A DNA stretch of 11,869 nucleotides from Alphaproteobacteria bacterium (GTDB lineage Bacteria; Pseudomonadota; Alphaproteobacteria; ATCC43930; CGMCC-115725), in assembly GCA_030039775.1 (NCBI GenBank), contig JASHUX010000030.1:1-11869 (forward strand), given 5' to 3'. Each line of letters starts with the position of its first letter. Positions within the stretch are counted from its first letter, which is position 1. This document shows positions 1 to 6,126 of this stretch, piece after piece. A program made the position numbers and the translations under genes. Below the pieces are notes generated by a model. The model ran no database searches, was not told where the DNA came from, and worked only from the letters and a program-made list of their open reading frames with translations.

Positions 1-23
1 CCTCTACCGCAAATATATTTTAT

Positions 24-144
24 CCCTCTCCTCCCTTTAGGGAGGAGAGGGTAGGGTGAGGTGGGTTACGCGGCGCGCATGCCGAACACCTCACCCTCCC
101 ATCGCTGCGCGATGGGCCCCTCCCTCTCCCCAAAGCGGAGAGGG
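24..144. repeat. Cluster of nested palindromic repeats upstream of zwf
   Basis: Four inverted repeats lie in a row. (a) 24-35 CCCTCTCCTCCC pairs perfectly with 40-51 across a TTTA loop. (b) GGGTGAGGTG at 54-63 pairs perfectly with CACCTCACCC at 87-96. (c) CCCATCGC at 98-105 pairs perfectly with 109-116 around TGC. (d) CCCTCTCC at 122-129 pairs with GGAGAGGG at 137-144. The outer hairpins (a) and (d) share the CCCTCTCC/GGAGAGGG core, so the whole block looks like one compound element. From memory, elements with CCCTCTCC...GGAGAGGG and CACCTCACCC arms recur between genes in Bradyrhizobium-type genomes. It may also end transcription from upstream or protect mRNA ends, but no T-run follows any stem. 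Confidence 0.8.
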
Positions 145-179
145 TAAAGTGGCGAGAAGATAATAGAGAGTCCCGATCG

Positions 180-185
180 AGGGAG
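180..185 (+). promoter_or_regulatory. Ribosome binding site deciding the GTG start of zwf
   Basis: AGGGAG lies 7 bases before the GTG at 193. No other in-frame start in the vicinity has such a site, which supports the GTG start and a protein beginning MAKVPQG. Confidence 0.7.
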
Positions 186-192
186 AAGCAGC

Positions 193-1656
193 GTGGCGAA
201 GGTTCCGCAAGGCGTCGGGCCGAAAAATCCGCAGGTGGTGGTTTTGATCGGCGCGACCGGCGATCTGGCGCGGCGGCGCTTGCTGCCCGGCCTGTTTCAT
301 TTGTGCCGCACCGGCTTCATTCCCGCCTGCCGCATCGTCGGCCTCGGGCTTGACGCGCTCGACGCCGACGGCTTCCGCAAATTGGCGCGCGAGGCGCTTG
401 CCCAGTTCTCGACTCGCCCCGTCGCCGACGCCGACTGGACCAAGTTCGCGGCGAGCCTCGACTATGTTCCGCAAAAGGTCGGCGCGGCCGTGCTCAAGGC
501 CGCGGTGACGAAAGCGGAGAAGGCGCTCGGCGGCGACGGGAGGCGCATGCATTACCTCAGCGTGCCGCCCAACGCCGCGCTGTCGTCGGTGCGGCTCCTG
601 GCGGAAGCGGAGCTGGTCGAGCGCGCCGGCATCATCATGGAGAAGCCGTTCGGCACCGATCTCGCCAGCGCGGTGTCGCTCAACGCCAAGCTGCACGACG
701 TGTTCGCCGAGGAACAAATTTTCCGCATCGACCATTTCCTCGGCAAGGAGCCGGCACAGAACATCCTCGCCTTCCGTTTCGCCAACGGCTTGTTCGAGCC
801 GATCTGGAACCGCAATTTCATCGACCATGTGCAGATCGACGTGCCGGAGACGCTGGGCCTCGACCGGCGCGCGGCCTACTACGAAGACATCGGCGCCTAT
901 CGCGACATGGTGGTGACGCATTTGTTCCAGATCCTCGGCTTCATGGCGATGGAGCCGCCGACCGCGCTGGAGCCGGCGCCGATCAGCGAGGAAAAGAACA
1001 AAGTGTTTCGCTCCATGGTGCCGATCGATCCGCGCGACGTGGTGCGCGGGCAATATGCCGGCTATCGCGAAGAGCCGGGCGTCGATCCCGAATCCGACAC
1101 CGAGACCTTCATCGCCTTGAAATGCCATATCGACAATTGGCGCTGGGCCGGCGTGCCGTTCTTCCTGCGCACGGGGAAGAAAATGGCCGAGGGCCAGCGG
1201 ATCATCTCGATCGCGTTCCGGGAGCCGCCGAAAAGCATGTTCCCGCCCGGCTCCGGCGTCGGCGCGCAAGGGCCTGACCACCTCACCTTCGATCTCGCCG
1301 ATGCCTCGAAAGTGTCGCTGTCGTTCTACGGCAAGCGGCCGGGGCCGGGCATGCGGCTCGACAAGCAGAGCCTGCAATTCGCGATGCACGAGACCGGGCT
1401 GATGGGCGACGTGCTCGAAGCGTACGAGCGCCTGATCCTCGACGCGATGCGCGGCGATCACACGCTGTTCACCACCGCCGACGGCATCGAGCAGCTCTGG
1501 CGCGTGTCGCAGCCGCTGCTCGACGCGCCGCCGCCGGTGCGGCTCTACGCCCCGGGCTCGTGGGGGCCGAAGTCGGTGCACCAGCTGGTGGCGCCGCACG
1601 CCTGGCGGTTGCCGTTCGAGCGCGAATGGCGCGATCCGAACCGCGCCAGCGCGTAA
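193..1656 (+). CDS. zwf: Glucose-6-phosphate 1-dehydrogenase
   Basis: This cytoplasmic enzyme oxidises glucose 6-phosphate to 6-phosphogluconolactone with NAD(P)+, the first step of the oxidative pentose phosphate and Entner-Doudoroff routes. The protein has 487 aa, the usual length. It shows the nucleotide-binding loop GATGDLA (residues 20-26), EKPFG (150-154) and the active-site signature RIDHFLGKE (178-186). The expected catalytic base is His243 in RDMVVTHLFQ, and the C-terminal half has IDNWRWAGVPFFLRTGKKM. The GTG start has a good ribosome binding site. The motif VVTH around the catalytic His differs from the usual (Q/G)NH, and the C-terminal half has family-specific stretches (FRSMVPID, GKRPGPGMRLDKQ). 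I recall this type from actinobacterial Zwf1-like enzymes, so it may be a secondary isozyme. No pgl, edd or gnd gene is adjacent, so it appears monocistronic. Confidence 0.95.
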   Translation: MAKVPQGVGPKNPQVVVLIGATGDLARRRLLPGLFHLCRTGFIPACRIVGLGLDALDADGFRKLAREALAQFSTRPVADADWTKFAASLDYVPQKVGAAVLKAAVTKAEKALGGDGRRMHYLSVPPNAALSSVRLLAEAELVERAGIIMEKPFGTDLASAVSLNAKLHDVFAEEQIFRIDHFLGKEPAQNILAFRFANGLFEPIWNRNFIDHVQIDVPETLGLDRRAAYYEDIGAYRDMVVTHLFQILGFMAMEPPTALEPAPISEEKNKVFRSMVPIDPRDVVRGQYAGYREEPGVDPESDTETFIALKCHIDNWRWAGVPFFLRTGKKMAEGQRIISIAFREPPKSMFPPGSGVGAQGPDHLTFDLADASKVSLSFYGKRPGPGMRLDKQSLQFAMHETGLMGDVLEAYERLILDAMRGDHTLFTTADGIEQLWRVSQPLLDAPPPVRLYAPGSWGPKSVHQLVAPHAWRLPFEREWRDPNRASA

Positions 1657-1679
1657 GCGTCGGGATGACTCTCCGATCG

Positions 1680-1695
1680 CGGCGTATAATCGCCG
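1680..1695 (+). promoter_or_regulatory. Possible -10 element within a short inverted repeat before the DUF1800 gene
   Basis: A perfect TATAAT (1685-1690) lies 33 bases before the DUF1800 start, flanked by the inverted arms CGGCG (1680-1684) and CGCCG (1691-1695). No good TTGACA-like -35 is visible about 17 bases upstream (GGGATG there). It could be a promoter overlapping an operator, or chance. It does suggest that the DUF1800 pair is transcribed separately from zwf. Confidence 0.3.
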
Positions 1696-1722
1696 GAGGT
1701 TCGGTGGGATGAGTATGGTCGC

Positions 1723-3273
1723 ATGAATTCGGCGAAAATTGCCGCGATCTGTTTGCTCTGTTCCGTGATTCCCGCCGCCGCCGCGCAGCAGACGCCGCGC
1801 GCCGGGCTGAGCCCGCGCGAGCAAGCGGAATACGTGCTCGACCGGCTCGCCTACGGCCCGCGCCCGGGCGATGTCGCGCGCGTCATGGCGATGGGCGTCG
1901 ACGCCTATGTCGACCGGCAGCTCGATCCCGAGAGCATTCCCGAAAATCCGCGCGTGGCGCAGGAGCTGGCGCCGCTGACGACGCTGCACATGACGCCGGT
2001 CGAGCTATTCCGCGACTACGGGCCGCCGCGGCCGGCACCCGGTATGAAGCGCGATCCGGAACAGGTGAAGGCGGCCCGCCAGCGCGGCCGCATCGTCCTG
2101 CAACAGCTCATCGCCGCGCGCTTTGCCTGCGCGCTCAACAGCAATCGCCAGCTCGAACAGGTGATGACCGAGTTCTGGTTCAATCACTTCAACATCTTCG
2201 CCGAGAAGGGCCTCGACTATGTCTGGATCGGCTCGTTCGAGGCGCAGGCGATCCGGCCCAACGCGCTCGGCAGGTTCCGCGATCTGCTGGAGGCGACGGC
2301 GAAGCATCCGGCGATGCTGTTCTATCTCGACAACTGGCTGAACCAGGTGCCGCAGGGCGAGAAGGGCATCAACGAGAATTACGCGCGCGAGCTGATGGAG
2401 CTGCATACGCTCGGCGTCGATTGCGGCTACACCCAGGCCGACGTGATCGCGCTGGCGCACATTCTCACCGGTTGGGGCTATCCGCGGCCGGGGCAGGCGC
2501 GGTTTTTCCCGGTCGATCCCAGCGCCTTCTATTTCGATCCGATGAGGCACGATCCGTCGCAGCAGAATTTGCTCGGGCGCGTCATCCCGGCCGGCGGGAT
2601 GGAGCAAGGAGAACGCGCGCTCGATCTGTTGGCGCGCAGCCCGGCGACGGCGCATCACATCGCGTTCGAGCTGGTACAGTTTTTCGTGTCGGACAAACCA
2701 GACCCGGCCTATGTCGATGCCGTAGCGCGGCAGTTTCTCGCGACCGACGGCGACATCCGGGCGACGCTGCGTGCGCTGTTCCATGACCGGCGCTTCTGGG
2801 CCGGCGCGGCGCCGGGCGCGCGGAAGTTCAAAACACCTTATGAATATGTATTGTCGGCGGTGCGGCTCGCCGGCGTGACGCTCGACGATCCGCGCGTGCT
2901 GCAGGGGCCGCTGCACCAGATGGGCATGCCGCTGTATCGGTATCAGACGCCGGAGGGCTACAAGAACACACGCGACGTCTGGCTCAATTCCGACGCGATG
3001 GCGAAGCGCATCGATTTCGCGATGGCGCTGTCGCGTGGCAAGCTCCCGGGCGAGCATGATGCGGGTCGGGCGACCGGGCCGTTGCTCATCTCGGCCGAGC
3101 CGCCGCGTCCCGCGATGCTGGCGCCTGGCGACGCCGCTCCGCTCGATGAGCCGCGCCTTGCGCAGGCGTTCGGCGGGCGCTTGTCGGCGAAGACGCAGGC
3201 TGCGATCGACAGCGCAGCGCCCGGGCTGAAGGCCGCGCTGCTGATCGCCAGTCCCGAATTCATGCAGCGGTGA
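1723..3273 (+). CDS. Exported DUF1800 family protein
   Basis: This is a 516-aa protein of the DUF1800 family, whose biochemical function is unknown. Residues 1-21 form a Sec-type signal peptide (one Lys, the hydrophobic run IAAICLLCSVIPAAAA, then AQQ), so the mature protein should be periplasmic or outside the cell. Family landmarks are VLDRLAYGPRPGDV near residues 38-51, FWFNHFNIFA (151-160), NENYARELMELHTLG (217-231), DVIALAHILTGW (240-251) and, further on, MRHDPSQQNLLG. The ATG at 1723 has only a weak ribosome binding site (GGAGGT at 1695-1700 is too far), but it gives a clean signal peptide, and the nearby ATGs at 1709 and 1715 are out of frame. A DUF1501 gene follows, as is very common for this family, and the two probably work together. 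The last residues (ASPEFMQR) match the usual C-terminal end of the family, so the gene looks intact. Confidence 0.88.
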   Translation: MNSAKIAAICLLCSVIPAAAAQQTPRAGLSPREQAEYVLDRLAYGPRPGDVARVMAMGVDAYVDRQLDPESIPENPRVAQELAPLTTLHMTPVELFRDYGPPRPAPGMKRDPEQVKAARQRGRIVLQQLIAARFACALNSNRQLEQVMTEFWFNHFNIFAEKGLDYVWIGSFEAQAIRPNALGRFRDLLEATAKHPAMLFYLDNWLNQVPQGEKGINENYARELMELHTLGVDCGYTQADVIALAHILTGWGYPRPGQARFFPVDPSAFYFDPMRHDPSQQNLLGRVIPAGGMEQGERALDLLARSPATAHHIAFELVQFFVSDKPDPAYVDAVARQFLATDGDIRATLRALFHDRRFWAGAAPGARKFKTPYEYVLSAVRLAGVTLDDPRVLQGPLHQMGMPLYRYQTPEGYKNTRDVWLNSDAMAKRIDFAMALSRGKLPGEHDAGRATGPLLISAEPPRPAMLAPGDAAPLDEPRLAQAFGGRLSAKTQAAIDSAAPGLKAALLIASPEFMQR

Positions 3274-3295
3274 TTGTTTGTCGTTGAATCTACTG

Positions 3296-3372
3296 CGTCA
3301 TTCCCGCGAAAGCGGGCATCCAGGGCGAGCGACGAGCGATTGTTCTGGGTCCCTGCTTCCGCAGAGACGACG
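3296..3372. repeat. Cloverleaf-like palindromic repeat between the DUF1800 and DUF1501 genes
   Basis: The left hairpin is CCCGC (3303-3307), GAAA loop, GCGGG (3312-3316). The central stem is ATCCAG (3318-3323) with CTGGGT (3345-3350), including one G-T pair. The right hairpin is CTGC (3353-3356), TTCC loop, GCAG (3361-3364), with flanking bases that also pair. The outer arms are CGTC (3296-3299) and GACG (3366-3369). It belongs to the common dispersed proteobacterial class that reads CATTCCCGCGAAAGCGGG and translates as IPAKAG-like peptides. The right arm is diverged. It fills most of the 120-base gap inside what is probably one operon. Confidence 0.85.
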
Positions 3373-3382
3373 AAATATGGTT

Positions 3383-3387
3383 GGGAG
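3383..3387 (+). promoter_or_regulatory. Ribosome binding site deciding the DUF1501 start
   Basis: GGGAG lies 6 bases before the ATG at 3394 and 9 before the ATG at 3397. This places the start after the palindromic repeat. The reading frame is open from 3274, but those extra 40 codons only translate the repeat. Confidence 0.7.
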
Positions 3388-3393
3388 AATGGG

Positions 3394-4629
3394 ATGATGA
3401 AGCGGCGCGACTTGTTGCAAACCGTTGGCGCGGGGGCGGTGCTGCTGCCGCTGGGGCCGCATGCCTGGGCGGCGATGACCCGCGAAAGCGACAAGCGCCT
3501 GGTCGTGATATTCTTGCGCGGCGCGGTCGATGGCTTGTCGGTTCTGGTGCCGTACGACGATGCCGACTATCGCGCGGCGCGTCCAACGGTCGCGCTCGCG
3601 CGCGGCGCCAACGGCGTCGTACCGCTCGACCAACGTTTCGGCCTGCATCCCGCGCTGGCGCCGCTGATGCCGCTGTGGGAGAGCGGGTCGCTGGCTTTCG
3701 TGCCGGCGTCGGGCTCGCCCGATCCGACGCGCTCGCATTTCGACGCGCAACTCATCATGGAAAGCGGCACCGGACGGGCGCAAAGCCCGAGCGGCTGGAT
3801 CAACCGGCTGCTCGCGGAGCTGCCGCATCCGGGGTCGTTCCCGCGCGGCCTCAGTTTCGGCGAAGCGCTGCCGCACATCATGAGCGGACCGGTCGAAGTC
3901 GCGACCATGGATGCGCGCCCCAACGACAAGCCGCTGCCCGTCGACAATCCCAATGTCGCGGCCGCGTTCGACCAGCTCTATAGCGGCAACGACGACCTCT
4001 CGCGCGCTTATCGCGACGGCAAGGAAGCACGCCGCGAGGTCGCGACGGCGATGGCCTCGGACGACGCAATGGCGAAGGAGCAGGCGATCGCCAATAACGG
4101 CGCCCCGCTGGCGGAACAGGCGACCGCGATGGCGCGACGGCTCGGTCGCCTGCTGGCGGACCAGCCGCGGTTGCAGGTCGCGTTCATGGCGGTCGGCGGC
4201 TGGGACACGCATGTTCGTCAAGGAAATGCGGACGGACAATTGGCGCGGCGGCTCGGTTATCTCGCCAACGCGCTGACCGGCCTTCGCGCCGGACTCGGCG
4301 ACAAGTACCGCGACACGGTCATCCTGGTGATGTCGGAGTTCGGTCGCACGGTGCACGAGAACGGGAACGGCGGCACCGATCACGGCCACGGCAACGTCCT
4401 GTGGGTGCTGGGCGGGCCGGTGCGCGGCGGAAAGATCTACGGCGCATGGCCGGGTCTCGCTGAGGACCGGCTTTATCAGCGCCGCGACGTCGCCGTCACC
4501 ACCGACTATCACCAGGTCGTCGGCGCGGCCCTGCACGGGCATCTTGCGATTGATAGTGCTGCACTCGCCCGGGTGCTGCCGAATGCGCGCCACGCGGGCG
4601 GCGGCCTTGACGGACTGATCCGCGTTTAG
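3394..4629 (+). CDS. Exported DUF1501 family protein with twin-arginine-like leader
   Basis: This 411-aa protein belongs to the DUF1501 family, which is distantly related to the sulfatase/alkaline phosphatase fold; its substrate is unknown. The N terminus MMKRRDLLQTVGAGAVLLPLG followed by AWA has paired arginines before a hydrophobic stretch, which fits a Tat signal and export of a folded, possibly metal-binding protein. Landmarks are RLVVIFLRGAVDGLSVLVPY (35-54), FGLHPALAPL (82-91), RSHFDAQ (113-119), GGWDTH (268-273), SEFGRTVHENGNGG from 314, and DHGHGN (329-334). The Asp and His residues in these motifs are candidate metal ligands. The ATG at 3397 is an equally possible start. It follows the DUF1800 gene on the same strand in the family's usual arrangement, though the gap is widened by a repeat. 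The histidine kinase gene begins 34 bases after it. Confidence 0.88.
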   Translation: MMKRRDLLQTVGAGAVLLPLGPHAWAAMTRESDKRLVVIFLRGAVDGLSVLVPYDDADYRAARPTVALARGANGVVPLDQRFGLHPALAPLMPLWESGSLAFVPASGSPDPTRSHFDAQLIMESGTGRAQSPSGWINRLLAELPHPGSFPRGLSFGEALPHIMSGPVEVATMDARPNDKPLPVDNPNVAAAFDQLYSGNDDLSRAYRDGKEARREVATAMASDDAMAKEQAIANNGAPLAEQATAMARRLGRLLADQPRLQVAFMAVGGWDTHVRQGNADGQLARRLGYLANALTGLRAGLGDKYRDTVILVMSEFGRTVHENGNGGTDHGHGNVLWVLGGPVRGGKIYGAWPGLAEDRLYQRRDVAVTTDYHQVVGAALHGHLAIDSAALARVLPNARHAGGGLDGLIRV

Positions 4630-4635
4630 CCCTCG

Positions 4636-4643
4636 TTAACCAT
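4636..4643 (+). promoter_or_regulatory. CtrA-like box TTAACCAT upstream of the histidine kinase
   Basis: TTAACCAT is an exact match to the half-site form of the alphaproteobacterial CtrA cell-cycle regulator motif. A second TTAG follows at 4650-4653, but the spacing is not the N7 of the full TTAA-N7-TTAA site. It lies 20 bases before the kinase start and 6 bases after the DUF1501 stop. A role in cell-cycle control of the kinase is plausible but rests on an 8-base match. Confidence 0.35.
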
Positions 4644-4652
4644 AGTTTGTTA

Positions 4653-4678
4653 GGCTTTTCCACATGTTGGGAAAAGCC
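4653..4678 (+). promoter_or_regulatory. Perfect 9-bp hairpin with the kinase start codon in its loop
   Basis: GGCTTTTCC (4653-4661) pairs perfectly with GGAAAAGCC (4670-4678). The 8-base loop (4662-4669) contains the ATG at 4664. No Shine-Dalgarno sequence is visible upstream. In RNA the stem would cover the ribosome landing area, so it may limit translation. It could instead be a DNA operator. It does not look like a terminator because no T-run follows the right arm. Confidence 0.6.
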
Positions 4679-6121
4679 GAAACAGGTGTCGTGCGGGCGG
4701 ACGATCGGATCGAGCTCGATCTGGATCGCGACGGCGTCGTGCGGGCGTTGCCCCAGGGGCCGCCGCAGTTGGCCGTTGGCGCGGGCGAGCCGCTGATCGA
4801 TCACGTCCATCCCGCGGAACGCGATTTCGTCCTCGCCAATCTGACCTGGGTTGCGGGCGAACCGGGCCGGCAAGGGAGGATCGCTTTCCGCGTAGCCCGG
4901 TCGGACGGCGGCTGGATCGGCGTGGTCGCCGGCCTTCGCGGCGACGGCGACGCCGTTCACGTCGAACTGGATCAGGACGACATTCACACCGCCCGCCGTC
5001 GCGAAGCGCAGATGCACCAGGTGATCGAGGCGTCGCGCCAAGGCATCGTCGTGCGCACCGACGACGAGCTGCTGTACGTCAACGACGGCTTCGCACGGTT
5101 GCTCGGCTATGAATCGCACCGCGAAATTTATCGGCTCGGCCAGTCCACGCTTGCCAGTCAAATCCATCCCGCCGATTTGCCGATCGTGATGGACCGTATC
5201 AAGGCCCGCATGACCAACAAGGAAGCGGTCTCGCACTACGAAATCCGCCTGGTACGGCGGGACGGCCGGGTGATCTGGGTCGCCGTCGCGGCCGGCGCGA
5301 TCATGTGGGACGGCAAGCGGGCTTCCCTGTCGTGGCTGACGAACATCGACGAGCGCAAGCGCGCCGAATTCGAAATCATCAAGGCCAAGGAAGCGGCGGA
5401 ATACGCTGATCGCAGCAAGACGGAATTCCTCGCGCATATGAGTCACGAGCTGCGCACGCCGTTGAACGCCATTATCGGCTTTTCGGAAATGATCGCGGCG
5501 GCGCCGTTCGGTCCGGTCGGGTCACCGAAATATCTCGAATACGCCAGCGACATTCACCACAGCGGCCTTCATCTTCTCGACCTGATCAACGACGTGCTCG
5601 ATCTTTCAAAAATCGAGGCCGGCAAGCTCGAACTGCGTGAGACTTCCGTGGCGCTGCCCGACTTGATCGAGGAATGCGTGTCGCTGTTACGGGCGCGCGC
5701 CGAGAGCGCGCGCGTCGCTCTAAGCGCCGAGATGCCGGACGATCTGCCGCTGCTGCGCGCCGACGAACGGGCGGTGAAACAGGTGATGCTGAATCTTTTG
5801 TCGAACGCGGTGAAATTCACGCCGGGCGGCGGCACGGTCGTCGCGCGCGCCGAGCACCGTCACGGTAAAAGCCTTGCTTTGTCGGTAACCGACAGCGGCA
5901 TCGGCATGTCGCCCGAGGAAATCGAAATCGCGATGACGCCGTTCGGCCAGGTCGATTCGAAACTGGCGCGGCAGCATGTCGGCACCGGCCTTGGCTTGCC
6001 GCTGACCCGCTCGCTGGTCCAGCTTCATGGCGGCGATCTTGCCGTGACGAGCAGCAAGGGCCTCGGCACGACCGTAACGGCGATCTTCCCGGGCGACCGG
6101 ATTATCCGCGCCGCGGCCTGA
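4664..6121 (+). CDS. Soluble PAS-domain sensor histidine kinase (PleC/DivJ-like core)
   Basis: This 485-aa protein should autophosphorylate on a histidine and pass the phosphate to a response regulator. Residues 1-100 look like a degenerate PAS-like region. Residues about 113-232 form a PAS domain with the usual PAC ending (WLTNIDERKRAE), then a short helix leads to HisKA. The H box is FLAHMSHELRTPLNAIIGFSEM, with His261 as the phospho-acceptor. The N box is NLLSNAVKFTPGGG (377-390), the G1 box DSGIGM (410-415), and the G2 box GTGLGL (440-445). The sequence PFGPVGSPKYLEYASDIHHSGLHLL (281-305) resembles the PleC/DivJ group that controls DivK-type regulators. There is no membrane segment, so it is cytoplasmic, and no receiver domain or regulator gene is nearby. 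The ATG at 4664 lacks a clear ribosome binding site. A GTG at 4691 is an alternative start that would lose only nine residues. Confidence 0.93.
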   Translation: MLGKAETGVVRADDRIELDLDRDGVVRALPQGPPQLAVGAGEPLIDHVHPAERDFVLANLTWVAGEPGRQGRIAFRVARSDGGWIGVVAGLRGDGDAVHVELDQDDIHTARRREAQMHQVIEASRQGIVVRTDDELLYVNDGFARLLGYESHREIYRLGQSTLASQIHPADLPIVMDRIKARMTNKEAVSHYEIRLVRRDGRVIWVAVAAGAIMWDGKRASLSWLTNIDERKRAEFEIIKAKEAAEYADRSKTEFLAHMSHELRTPLNAIIGFSEMIAAAPFGPVGSPKYLEYASDIHHSGLHLLDLINDVLDLSKIEAGKLELRETSVALPDLIEECVSLLRARAESARVALSAEMPDDLPLLRADERAVKQVMLNLLSNAVKFTPGGGTVVARAEHRHGKSLALSVTDSGIGMSPEEIEIAMTPFGQVDSKLARQHVGTGLGLPLTRSLVQLHGGDLAVTSSKGLGTTVTAIFPGDRIIRAAA

Positions 6122-6126
6122 CCTCG

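Noticed and set aside
1-192. Short tandem palindromes considered as a CRISPR array
   Set aside because: The units are not identical, there are no regular unique spacers, and each is an inverted repeat of a different sequence.
91-1989. Open frame of 632 codons on the minus strand opposite zwf
   Set aside because: It is the antisense of zwf plus flanking sequence. Its composition (very rich in Arg, His, Ala) is what GC-biased codons give when read backwards, and no family motif is seen.
2005-4593. Long minus-strand frames (2005-3057 and 3298-4593) opposite the DUF1800/DUF1501 pair
   Set aside because: They mirror the codon pattern of the plus-strand genes and show no recognisable domain, whereas the plus-strand proteins match known families along their whole length.
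4653-4678. Hairpin read as a terminator for the DUF1800-DUF1501 operon
   Set aside because: No T-run follows the right arm, and the arms overlap the start of the next coding sequence.
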